From NCBI GenBank assembly GCA_040752395.1, contig JBFMHD010000160.1:1-6374 (forward strand): a DNA stretch of 6,374 nucleotides, given 5' to 3'. The translations under genes were made by a program, and so were the position numbers. Source of the stretch: JBFMHD01 sp040752395 [NCBI: Candidatus Hydrogenedentota bacterium] (GTDB taxonomy: Bacteria > JBFMHD01). The first letter of the stretch is position 1. Each line of letters begins with the position of its first letter. Shown here piece after piece: positions 1 to 6,257 of this stretch. The notes below the pieces were generated by a model. That model did not search any database and was not told where the DNA came from. It worked only from the letters and a program-made list of their open reading frames with translations.

Positions 1-99
1 CAGCCGGCTGGAGCCCGAAGCCCGGAGCCTGAAGCCAACATATCATCTTTAGTTTTTCATATATTGTGTAGAACGCAACCCGCGCTCATGAGTACTCCT
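1..99 (-). repeat. Intergenic direct repeat, copy 1 (99 bp, cut by window edge)
   Basis: Counterpart of the repeat at 5582-5680, differing at positions 21, 27, 62, 63, 73 and 79. It starts exactly at the palindrome centre at the window edge, so the other half of the heptamer array probably lies outside. The first 36 bases are 27/36 G+C, against an AT-rich background. Its heptamers are more regular than those of copy 2 (consensus GRAGCCY on the plus strand). It lies 58 bases downstream of the thiolase stop. Confidence 0.93.
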
Positions 100-109
100 C
101 TGAAAAACA

Positions 110-144
110 TTTTAACTTTAATAATAGCAGATAGAAAGTTAAAA
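110..144 (-). repeat. 10-bp inverted repeat after the thiolase gene
   Basis: TTTTAACTTT (110-119) and AAAGTTAAAA (135-144) are perfect inverted copies separated by a 15-base loop, beginning 14 bases after the thiolase stop. The RNA stem is almost all A-U and has no strict T-run after it, so it is at best a weak terminator or 3'-end stabiliser of the operon transcript. Confidence 0.5.
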
Positions 145-154
145 GTTAAAAGTG
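136..154. repeat. Short AT-rich heptamer tandem repeat
   Basis: AAGTTAA occurs twice in direct tandem (136-142, 143-149) followed by a degenerate third unit, AAGTG. The right arm of the inverted repeat at 110-144 is part of it. The 7-base period equals that of the GC-rich array, although the sequence is unrelated. Confidence 0.55.
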
Positions 155-157
155 AGA

Positions 158-1285
158 TTAGCTCTTACACAATATAGTAACAAAATTACAGGAAGCAAGT
201 CCACCAATACTATGAGCTAATGCTACGTTGACTTTTTCAAGCTGCCTTTTACCTGCTTGTTTTCTCATCTGATATGCGATTTCCACTATCTGGGCAAGCC
301 CACTCGTGCCTACCGGGTGTCCACGTGACTTAAGCCCACCTGAGATGTTCACAGGTAATACACCATTTTTCTCAGTCGCTCCATCTAATGTTTTTTGCCA
401 GGCTGTCCCTTTTTCAAAAAAACCTAAATCCTCAAGACTGATAATCTCAAACGAGGTAAAAGCATCGTGTATCTCAGCAAAATCTATATCAGCTGGTCCC
501 AGTGAAGCCATAGAGAATGCCTGTTTTGCTGCTAAAATTGTAGCTTTAAAAGAGGTAAGTGAATCTCTGTTTCTTAAAGCTATATGGTCGGTGCCGCAAC
601 CTATACCCGCAACATTTATATCGGTTTTTTTAGAGGTAAGAATACAGCAGGCAACACCATCAGAAATAGGACTGCAGTCATACAATCTTAAAGGCTCTGC
701 TACTATCCTTGAGTCGAGGATATCTTTTTCAGTTATTAATTTTCGAAAATGCGCAAAAGAATTATAATACCCATAGCTGTGGTTTTTTATAGCAACCCTC
801 ATTAATGCTTTGTATGGCATTTTATATTCATACATATATCTTTTTGTGACAAGAGCAGCAAGCGATGGCATCGAGGCACCTATTATTCGCTCCTTTTTGT
901 CTATAACCTGAGCAAGTATCGCAGTTATTCGTGGGGTTGGCAAATCAGACATCTTTTCACAAGCAATAACAAGAACATCCTTGAAAAGATCGCTTGCTAC
1001 AGATTGGGTTGCTGTATGAAATGCAGCTGCACCAGCCGAGGATGCTGTATCAACACAAAAAGCCGGCAGCCCTGATTTGCCAATCCAGTCAGCTATTAAT
1101 GGCCCAAGATTACCATCACCTATAAACTGTGCAGGCGCCATACTACCGACAAAAACCGCATCTATCTCATCTAAACTATGCTCTTCTCTCAAACGACTGA
1201 TTGCCGAAATAACGAGTTCATATAAAGATGATTCAAGTTTACCAAACTGGCTCAACGATATACCAGCTATATATACTTTGTTCAT
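158..1285 (-). CDS. Thiolase-like protein (archaeal/SCP2-type acetyl-CoA acetyltransferase family), nucleophile Cys replaced by Ser
   Basis: A 375-residue protein of the thiolase superfamily, whose members join or cleave acyl-CoA units in the cytoplasm. It resembles the archaeal/SCP2-type branch: the His motif EIHDAF lies at residues 271-276 (H273), the glycine-rich SGGLKSRGHPVGTSG at 315-329 carries the expected GHP histidine (H323), and AHSIGG (357-362) matches the branch's C-terminal HNxG-type loop. The nucleophile region reads VDTASSAG (78-85). Where the family has an A-C-A/S-x-G cysteine, this protein has Ser82 (codon TCC, one base from TGC). Length is near the family's usual ~380-400, so it is not truncated. 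It starts in a TAATG overlap with the rpoD stop and has only a weak GGAA upstream, so it is probably translated by coupling to rpoD. The OB-fold (DUF35-type) partner often found beside archaeal thiolases is not in the window. It may be a non-classical or inactive thiolase; the substrate is unknown. Confidence 0.85.
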   Translation of the reverse strand: MNKVYIAGISLSQFGKLESSLYELVISAISRLREEHSLDEIDAVFVGSMAPAQFIGDGNLGPLIADWIGKSGLPAFCVDTASSAGAAAFHTATQSVASDLFKDVLVIACEKMSDLPTPRITAILAQVIDKKERIIGASMPSLAALVTKRYMYEYKMPYKALMRVAIKNHSYGYYNSFAHFRKLITEKDILDSRIVAEPLRLYDCSPISDGVACCILTSKKTDINVAGIGCGTDHIALRNRDSLTSFKATILAAKQAFSMASLGPADIDFAEIHDAFTSFEIISLEDLGFFEKGTAWQKTLDGATEKNGVLPVNISGGLKSRGHPVGTSGLAQIVEIAYQMRKQAGKRQLEKVNVALAHSIGGLASCNFVTILCKS

Positions 1286-3051
1286 TATTCCAAATAGTCG
1301 ATAAGCTTTCTTGCCCGTGTTGGGTGCCGGAGTTTATCAAGCGCTTTTGCCTCTATCTGTCTTATCCGTTCTCTTGTTACATTAAAATATTTACCCACTT
1401 CTTCAAGTGTTCTCGGATACCCGTCTTCTAACCCGAACCTTAATCTTAAAACTCTCTGCTCCCTGTTCGTTAGAGTTGATAAAACTCTTATAAGCTGTTC
1501 AAATAGAAGCTGGTTTGTAGCGATTTTAGCGGGTGAATCAACTTCTTTGTCTTCAATAAAATCAGCGAGATGCGAATCCTCATCTTCACCAATAGGTGTT
1601 TCAAGCGAGATCGGTTCCATGGCTATCTTCATTATTCCACGCACCTTATCAACAGGCCAGTCAAGATTTTTAGCTATTTCCTCTGGTCTCGGTTCTCGTC
1701 CATATTTCTGCACAAGCGCTCTTGTCTCTTTAACAACTTTGTTGATCTGTTCAACCATATGAACAGGTATCCTTATAGTCCGCGCCTGGTCAGCGATCGC
1801 TCTGGTAATAGCCTGACGTATCCACCAGGTAGCATAAGTAGAAAATTTATATCCTCGCCGGTACTCAAATTTTTCAACTGCTTTAATTAAACCCGTGTTG
1901 CCCTCCTGAATTAAATCAAGGAAGGTTAAACCACGGTTTGTATATTTTTTTGCAATAGAAACCACCAACCTTAAATTAGCCTCAACCATTTCTTCACGAG
2001 CAGTATCCATAATCCTTTTGCCTTCACCATACTTCTCAATTGCTTTTTTTAATTCTTCAATACTGATTCCTTCTTTTTCCTCAATCTTCTTTATCTGATA
2101 GTTATAACCATAAAAATAGGTTCTTAATTTTTTTAATTCTGCTTTAGATATATGATGTTTTTTTAACTCCGTATCAAGGAGCGGGTCTTTTCTTCCAAGC
2201 ATATCTATCCATATCTTAATATCCTCTAATTTATAACCGTTTTTAGATTCAATAGCTATTTTTAATTTAAGCGATAAAATATCAGCTTCTTTTAAAACAC
2301 CGTGTATTTTATCAAGAAAATATCGTATTACACCCTGATTAAAATTGAGTTTTTTCATTTCGTTGACAATAGAATTTTTAAATTTTTCCATTTTTTTGAT
2401 TAGAGTCAGATTTCTTGATTTCAAAGAGAACTTTTTTAATTCCAGTGCGGTTTTATTATACAAAGAATAATATCGTTTAACTCTTCTTAAAACAGTTTGC
2501 AGCCTTTTCTGCCAGCGCTTTTCCTCATATGGTTTTAACCTTATTCTACCCTTGATATTTATTAAATCTCTTACTCTTATCCTTTCTTCTTCTAAATTTT
2601 TATTTATTTCACAAGTAACCTCTTCTAAAATCTCTACAGATTTTGGCCATGAAAAGACAGCTTCCTGCATTAACGTTTCGCCTGTTTCAATTTTCTTTGC
2701 GATCTCGACTTCTTCTTCTGCTGTGAGCAGTTCAACCCGGCCTATTTCACGGAGATAAAGTCTTATCGGGTCATCTGTGATGCTCGTGGCTCTTTCAAGT
2801 GCTCGACGTTCTTTTAATAATTTGTCGTGTCTTGCTTCCTTGTGAAGTGATAAAATATCCCTTGAATCAACCTCATCAGCTATCTCTATGCCTTCTTTTG
2901 TAAGTAGCGTGAAAACCATGTCTATCTGGTCAGCGTCAGAAAGGTGTGGCGGTAGGATATCGTTTATCTGGTCATACGTAAGCCTGCCATGCTTTTTACC
3001 AAGTAGTAATAATTTCTTTATTTCTTTTCGGTTTAATAACGCAGTGTTCAT
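1285..3051 (-). CDS. rpoD: RNA polymerase primary sigma factor RpoD (sigma-70)
   Basis: The housekeeping sigma factor, which directs core RNA polymerase to -10/-35 promoters and melts the DNA. All regions of a group 1 sigma are present over 588 residues. Region 1.1 (about 5-62) includes [14 protein letters not shown]. Region 1.2 (about 92-124) has [19 protein letters not shown] long, Lys/Glu-rich non-conserved insert spans about 125-350. Region 2 (about 353-434) has the core-binding [38 protein letters not shown], and the melting/-10 helix around [17 protein letters not shown] (406-422). Region 3 (about 435-510) includes the finger [14 protein letters not shown] (488-501). Region 4 (about 518-588) has the -35 helix-turn-helix with [20 protein letters not shown] (548-567). 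The start lies in an ATGA overlap with dnaG and has an AGAGG Shine-Dalgarno seven bases upstream. Intact, typical of MMS operons, and expected to recognise the TTGATT/TATACT promoter seen upstream of hinT. Confidence 0.98.
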   Translation of the reverse strand: MNTALLNRKEIKKLLLLGKKHGRLTYDQINDILPPHLSDADQIDMVFTLLTKEGIEIADEVDSRDILSLHKEARHDKLLKERRALERATSITDDPIRLYLREIGRVELLTAEEEVEIAKKIETGETLMQEAVFSWPKSVEILEEVTCEINKNLEEERIRVRDLINIKGRIRLKPYEEKRWQKRLQTVLRRVKRYYSLYNKTALELKKFSLKSRNLTLIKKMEKFKNSIVNEMKKLNFNQGVIRYFLDKIHGVLKEADILSLKLKIAIESKNGYKLEDIKIWIDMLGRKDPLLDTELKKHHISKAELKKLRTYFYGYNYQIKKIEEKEGISIEELKKAIEKYGEGKRIMDTAREEMVEANLRLVVSIAKKYTNRGLTFLDLIQEGNTGLIKAVEKFEYRRGYKFSTYATWWIRQAITRAIADQARTIRIPVHMVEQINKVVKETRALVQKYGREPRPEEIAKNLDWPVDKVRGIMKIAMEPISLETPIGEDEDSHLADFIEDKEVDSPAKIATNQLLFEQLIRVLSTLTNREQRVLRLRFGLEDGYPRTLEEVGKYFNVTRERIRQIEAKALDKLRHPTRARKLIDYLE

Positions 3052-4823
3052 ACTTTTACCTCTTTGGTGTAGGGGTTTATCTCATCTGCCATATTTTTTA
3101 ATAATTCTTTTTTTGATGTTATGAGTTTATCAAACTCTTTTAGTAATAAATCTTTTCTCTTTTCAGTTTTTTCATCTTGAATAAGTTTTTTAATCTCGTT
3201 TATTTTAAAAGCGATCTTTTTCTCAATGATCTTCTTCATTAAATAATATGCGCTTGCAAGCTTGTTTAAATGCTCTTCTTTTTGCATCTCGAGATAACTG
3301 ATTAAACTAACAATTTTTTCATCATCTGTATTATTCATTAGTAAGGCTGTATCAATATAACCCTGATTGTAAAACTGCTCCTGTAACATCTTAAATAGTC
3401 TGCTATACTCTGTTCTTGTAAAAAAGTTTTCGTCCATAAACTTGTTTGTAAATTCAAAAACCTCTCTGTCTCCATAAGTTAAAATTAATAATAATCTGGT
3501 TTCAACGTCATCCTGTAATTCTTTTGTTTCAAGAGTTTTTTCCATTTTCATATCGCCTTCTATATTTCTTAGAAATATATCACTCTCAATATTTAAACGT
3601 TTTGAAAATTCATCTGAATATAAGCGCCTATCAATATGCATCGGAACCCTTTTTAAAATCGGTATAATATTTTTCACTATTTTTATCTTGCCGGAAATAG
3701 ACGCTGTATCGCCTTTTTCACATTCACGCTCGAAGAGAAATTCAAGATAATCTTTAGCGTTCTTTATCAGTTCTTCCATTTTCTCTGCACCGTGCTTTTT
3801 TAAATAATCATCCGGGTCAGATTCACCAGGAATAATAACTATTTTAACTTTGAAATTTTTCGATAACGCTTTGTCTATCCCTCGCTCAGCAGCTGTTTTA
3901 CCCGCACTATCACCATCAAAAAGTAATACCAGTGAATTAACAAGCCGTGCTAATATAGAGAGCTGTGAATCAGTAAGCGCAGTTCCCATAGTTGCCACAC
4001 AATTCTTGAACCCGTATCTCTGCATCGTTATAACATCAGTATACCCTTCAACTATTACCATTTCATTCGAATGTGAAGAAAATTTACGCGCTATATGAAT
4101 ACCATATAGATTCCTGCTCTTGTCAAAAACAAGGTTCGAAGAAGTGTTAATATATTTCGGCGAGTCATTGTCATTAACTATTCTACCTGAAAAACCCACT
4201 ACTTTAGAGGATTCATTTAAGATTGGGAAGATTATCCTGTTTTTGAAAAAATCTTCAAAGGTATTGTCTACTTGCTTGATAATGCCACATTCTATAGCTA
4301 ACTCTCTCTCACTATCGTTAATTAACTTCGTTATATATCTGCTCTCCAGAGGAGCATACCCAATTTTAAATTTCGAGATATCTTCTGTCTTGATCTCTCT
4401 CTCTCTTAATATTTTCATAATTCTGTCACCTGCTTCTCTTAACGCCCTCTGATACATCTCACATACCTTCCCATTTAACTCTAACATTCTTATTCTCTTT
4501 TTGTCTTTTTCACTCAGAGTATAATCTGTGTCACTAATAAATACACCTGCTTCGTTAGCTAATCTTTTCACAGCATCTATAAAAGATATCTTCTCAAAAG
4601 CCATTAAAAAGTGGAAAACATTACCTCCCTTACCACAGCCAAAACAATGAAATATCTTCCTCTCTGGACTTATTATAAAAGAAGGTGTCTTTTCATGATG
4701 AAAAGGACATAGCGCTTTAAAGTTTTTACCGCTCCGCTGTAAAGATATATATCTCGAGATAACATCGACTATGTCAGTTTTATCTCTAATATCATCTATT
4801 AATTCACGGTCAATCCTATTCAT
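3048..4823 (-). CDS. dnaG: DNA primase DnaG
   Basis: Synthesises the RNA primers for Okazaki fragments and leading-strand initiation, working with the replicative helicase. The 591-residue protein has the standard order. The N-terminal zinc-binding domain has ligands C39, H42, C60 and C63 in [11 protein letters not shown] and HCFGCGKGG. The RNA polymerase core follows, including FKNRIIFPI (193-201), VVGFSGR (208-214) and SPKYINTSS (221-229). The TOPRIM catalytic site has EGYTD (E259-D263) and [12 protein letters not shown] (D303 and D305). The C-terminal ~160 residues are charged and helical, as expected for the helicase-binding domain, and are less conserved. Nothing essential is missing. 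It begins two bases after the yqeY stop, with a GAGGGAG element somewhat far upstream (about 14 nt spacing), so coupling to yqeY translation is likely. Its stop overlaps the rpoD start by four bases. Confidence 0.98.
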   Translation of the reverse strand: MNRIDRELIDDIRDKTDIVDVISRYISLQRSGKNFKALCPFHHEKTPSFIISPERKIFHCFGCGKGGNVFHFLMAFEKISFIDAVKRLANEAGVFISDTDYTLSEKDKKRIRMLELNGKVCEMYQRALREAGDRIMKILREREIKTEDISKFKIGYAPLESRYITKLINDSERELAIECGIIKQVDNTFEDFFKNRIIFPILNESSKVVGFSGRIVNDNDSPKYINTSSNLVFDKSRNLYGIHIARKFSSHSNEMVIVEGYTDVITMQRYGFKNCVATMGTALTDSQLSILARLVNSLVLLFDGDSAGKTAAERGIDKALSKNFKVKIVIIPGESDPDDYLKKHGAEKMEELIKNAKDYLEFLFERECEKGDTASISGKIKIVKNIIPILKRVPMHIDRRLYSDEFSKRLNIESDIFLRNIEGDMKMEKTLETKELQDDVETRLLLILTYGDREVFEFTNKFMDENFFTRTEYSRLFKMLQEQFYNQGYIDTALLMNNTDDEKIVSLISYLEMQKEEHLNKLASAYYLMKKIIEKKIAFKINEIKKLIQDEKTEKRKDLLLKEFDKLITSKKELLKNMADEINPYTKEVKV

Positions 4824-4825
4824 AA

Positions 4826-5269
4826 TTACGAAAGCATCTCCCTCACTAACATTTGAACAAACTTTCCATCAGCACGACCCTTAACCCTGGTTATGACCCC
4901 TTTCATAACCTTCCCAAAATCTTTTATTCCTTCTGCATTAGTCTCTTTTATAACTGCCTTTATACATTCTTTAATCTCATCCTCTGATAAAGGTGATGGA
5001 AGATATGACTCTATAATCTTTTTTTCTGTTTCTTCTTTTTTTGCTAAATCTTCCCTGTTAACTCTTTTATACTCTGAGATAGCTTCGTTTCGCTGCTTTA
5101 GTGCACGATTTAATACGTTTATTTCTTCATCTTCTGTGATCTCCCTTTTTAAAACTATCTCCTCCTGTTTTATAGCATTGATTAAAAGCCGTATAGTTGA
5201 TAACCTCTCTTTCTCTCCTTTTTTTAAACTGATTTTTAAATCTTCATATAGTCTGCCAATTAAACTCAT
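4826..5269 (-). CDS. yqeY: YqeY/GatB-related domain protein
   Basis: A 147-residue, all-helical protein of the YqeY family, related to the C-terminal tRNA-binding domain of the amidotransferase subunit GatB. The molecular role of the stand-alone family is not firmly established; RNA/tRNA binding is inferred from the GatB relation. Family hallmarks are visible: KGEKERLSTIRLLINAIKQEE (17-37), the RNEAISEYKRVNREDLAKKE stretch (60-79), EKKIIESYLPSPLSEDEI (82-99), and the C-terminal DFGKVMKGVITRVKGRADGK (117-136). Length is typical, near 148. It sits between rpsU and dnaG as in many bacterial MMS operons. The gap from rpsU is 42 nt and the local Shine-Dalgarno is weak (GAAGAA just before the start), so expression may be lower than that of rpsU. 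The symbol follows the Bacillus subtilis name. Confidence 0.93.
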   Translation of the reverse strand: MSLIGRLYEDLKISLKKGEKERLSTIRLLINAIKQEEIVLKREITEDEEINVLNRALKQRNEAISEYKRVNREDLAKKEETEKKIIESYLPSPLSEDEIKECIKAVIKETNAEGIKDFGKVMKGVITRVKGRADGKFVQMLVREMLS

Positions 5270-5311
5270 AATTCTTCAAAACCTACCAATTTATCCCCAT
5301 ACCTTAGGATT

Positions 5312-5509
5312 TTAATAACCCCCTCCTCTGTATTTTTTGCTCATTCTTTTTCTTGCTCGCTCACTCTTCTTTTTTCGCTTCACACTCGGCTTCTCATAAT
5401 GCTGCCTCTTTTTAATCTCTGTCATTAATCCAGATTGCTGACAGGATTGCCTGAACCTCTTTAACGCTTTTTCAAAAGACTCGTCTTCTCTTACAATAAT
5501 ATCCGGCAT
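5312..5509 (-). CDS. rpsU: 30S ribosomal protein S21
   Basis: A small, very basic protein of the 30S subunit platform that sits near the 3' end of 16S rRNA and helps start translation. At 65 residues it has the family size. Recognisable parts are the N-terminal IIVREDESFEKALKRFRQ (4-21), the central GLMTEIKKRQHYEKPSVKRK (27-46), and a lysine/arginine-rich tail ending in RGGGY. Upstream is a strong AAGGAGGG Shine-Dalgarno about ten bases from the ATG, which fixes the start. It is the first gene of the MMS block and is separated from the small membrane gene upstream by 157 nt that hold the intergenic repeat and heptamer array, so its leader RNA would be highly structured if transcription comes from the hinT promoter. 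Confidence 0.97.
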   Translation of the reverse strand: MPDIIVREDESFEKALKRFRQSCQQSGLMTEIKKRQHYEKPSVKRKKKSERARKRMSKKYRGGGY

Positions 5510-5555
5510 CCTATACCAACCCTCCTTCGAAAAACGCTGTAACTCTAATAATTCG

Positions 5556-5618
5556 GGGTACAGGCTACGGGCTACGGACTACAGCCGGCTGGAGCCCGAA
5601 GTCCGGAACCTGAAGCCA
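5556..5618. repeat. GC-rich heptamer array with central palindrome
   Basis: Nine consecutive 7-bp units. The left half follows GGCTACG-type units (5556-5583). The centre is AGCCGGCT (5583-5590), a perfect 8-bp palindrome. The right half follows GRAGCCY-type units (5591-5618). Folding at the centre, the 30-base arms 5557-5586 and 5587-5616 are complementary at 22 of 30 positions, and the mismatches recur with the 7-base period. The array lies in the rpsU leader. There is no T-run after it on either strand, so it does not look like an intrinsic terminator. Confidence 0.85.
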
Positions 5619-5680
5619 ACATATCATCTTTAGTTTTTCATACTTTGTGTAGAGCGCAAGCCGCGCTCATGAGTACTCCT
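5582..5680 (-). repeat. Intergenic direct repeat, copy 2 (99 bp)
   Basis: This segment matches positions 1-99 at 93 of 99 bases with no gaps and in the same orientation. Read in the direction of transcription it holds, in order: AGGAG (Shine-Dalgarno-like), the overlapping palindromes GAGTACTC and CTCATGAG, a perfect 6-bp stem GAGCGC-GGCTT-GCGCTC (5668-5652), an A-rich spacer, and a GC-rich run of 7-bp units ending at the palindrome AGCCGGCT. It lies between the small membrane gene and rpsU, overlapping the former by 14 bases. No transposase or target-site duplication is evident. Confidence 0.93.
5652..5668 (-). promoter_or_regulatory. Small GC stem-loop downstream of SD/start module
   Basis: A 6-bp stem, GAGCGC with GCGCTC, and a 5-base loop, beginning inside the ATGA overlap of the small membrane gene. 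In the other repeat copy (71-87) one stem base differs, yet in minus-strand RNA it becomes a U-G wobble and the stem is retained. It could affect translation of the membrane gene's end or the processing of the rpsU leader. Function is inferred only. Confidence 0.45.
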
Positions 5681-5756
5681 TTCGAACATCACGTATAAAC
5701 CAAACTATTGAAACACACCCTGCTACAAGTGTAACAAATGTTATCACCCATTCCAT
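5667..5756 (-). CDS. Small single-pass membrane protein (29 aa), unassigned
   Basis: A 29-codon frame not recognised as a named family. It begins with ATG preceded by AGGGGA five bases upstream, a plausible Shine-Dalgarno. The peptide starts MEWV, has one hydrophobic stretch from about residue 3 to 21 (ITFVTLVAGCVSIVWFI), and ends with the charged tail RDVRKEYS. This is the layout of a single transmembrane helix with a positively charged, probably cytoplasmic, C-terminus. It lies 31 nt after hinT on the same strand, so it is likely co-transcribed. The last four residues (KEYS) and the stop are encoded inside the 99-bp intergenic repeat, and its TGA overlaps the ATG of a ten-codon frame within the repeat. 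A chance frame is possible given its length, but the ribosome site, hydrophobic core and positive tail together favour a real gene. Confidence 0.6.
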   Translation of the reverse strand: MEWVITFVTLVAGCVSIVWFIRDVRKEYS

Positions 5757-5787
5757 AATTATCCCCTATAAAAAATAAGAACTATCT

Positions 5788-6132
5788 CTAACCTGGTGGC
5801 CATGTAAATGTTCGACCACCTAAAAGATGATAGTGTATGTGAAATACTTCCTGACCAGCCCCTTTATTACAATTTAAAACTAATCTCACACCATCCTTTA
5901 TTACCCCATTTTTTATGGCTATCTCTTTAGCGACAATCTGCATTTTACCAAGAACTTCTATATCCTCTTTCTTTGCATACTCTAAACTTGGTATATGTTT
6001 CTTTGGAATAATTAATATATGTAGCGGTGCTTTTGGATTTATATCATTAAAAGCTAAAATATCATCATCTTCATAAACTTTATTAGTAGCTATTTCGTTT
6101 TTTATAATTTTACAAAAAATACAATTATTCAT
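5788..6132 (-). CDS. hinT: HIT family hydrolase, HinT type (purine nucleoside phosphoramidase)
   Basis: A 114-residue histidine-triad protein. Known HinT enzymes are cytoplasmic dimers that hydrolyse AMP-lysine and other adenosine phosphoramidates; the biological substrate is uncertain. The triad HIHYHLLGG (98-106) carries H98, H100 and catalytic H102. The N-terminal CIFCKII (C4 and C7) matches the zinc-type Cys-x-x-Cys of many HIT proteins, and AFNDINPKAPLHILIIPKKHI (27-47) is the nucleotide-binding sheet. The GGRTFTWPPG ending is characteristic of the Hint branch rather than Fhit or GalT. Full length. The Shine-Dalgarno is weak (AGAAAAAGAAA), but a strong promoter lies about 70 bases upstream. 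It is on the same strand as the MMS genes and precedes them without an obvious terminator. Confidence 0.95.
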   Translation of the reverse strand: MNNCIFCKIIKNEIATNKVYEDDDILAFNDINPKAPLHILIIPKKHIPSLEYAKKEDIEVLGKMQIVAKEIAIKNGVIKDGVRLVLNCNKGAGQEVFHIHYHLLGGRTFTWPPG

Positions 6133-6201
6133 AATAAATTTCTTTTTCTAATTTCAATAATATCAATACTTTTATATCCAATTCTAAAAAATAGTCTTAT
6201 T

Positions 6202-6230
6202 AGTATAGCATAAACTTGAAAAAAAATCAA
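6202..6230 (-). promoter_or_regulatory. Sigma70 promoter of hinT (and perhaps the whole gene string)
   Basis: On the minus strand, TTGATT (6230-6225) and TATACT (6207-6202) are separated by exactly 17 bases. The -10 is preceded by TGC, giving an extended -10 (TGCTATACT). The spacer contains an eight-base T-tract that begins in the -35. Transcription should start near 6195, giving a leader of about 60 bases to the hinT ATG. This is the best promoter in the window by match and spacing. Confidence 0.8.
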
Positions 6231-6257
6231 TACCAATTTTATTAAATTTTTTATAGG

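Noticed and set aside
4394-4406. TC dinucleotide run inside dnaG, possible phase-variation tract
   Set aside because: Only about six units, encodes an ordinary Arg/Glu stretch, and frame switching would destroy an essential primase.
4893-5315. 140-codon plus-strand open frame opposite yqeY, and a 153-codon one at 306-767 opposite the thiolase
   Set aside because: Both lie antisense to clear conserved genes and show no recognisable domains; their open length follows from the codon use of the real genes.
5556-5618. Intrinsic terminator upstream of rpsU
   Set aside because: The imperfect dyad is not followed by a T-run on either strand, and it sits in front of an essential operon.
5556-5618. 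CRISPR array
   Set aside because: The repeat unit is 7 bp with no spacers and there are no cas genes nearby.
5638-5640. TGA in the repeat's short frame as a recoded codon, since the frame stays open afterwards for about 24 codons
   Set aside because: The large genes use TGA as a normal stop (dnaG) and the downstream frame just reads through the GC-rich heptamers, with no recognisable protein.
5600-5670. Sigma70 promoter inside the repeat (TTGCGC as -35)
   Set aside because: No acceptable -10 at 16-18 bases; the nearest AT-rich hexamers are poorly matched or wrongly spaced.
5582-5680. Integron attC site or insertion sequence
   Set aside because: The expected paired core sites of attC (GTTRRRY and its inverse) are not both present, and there is no transposase, integrase, terminal inverted repeat or target duplication.
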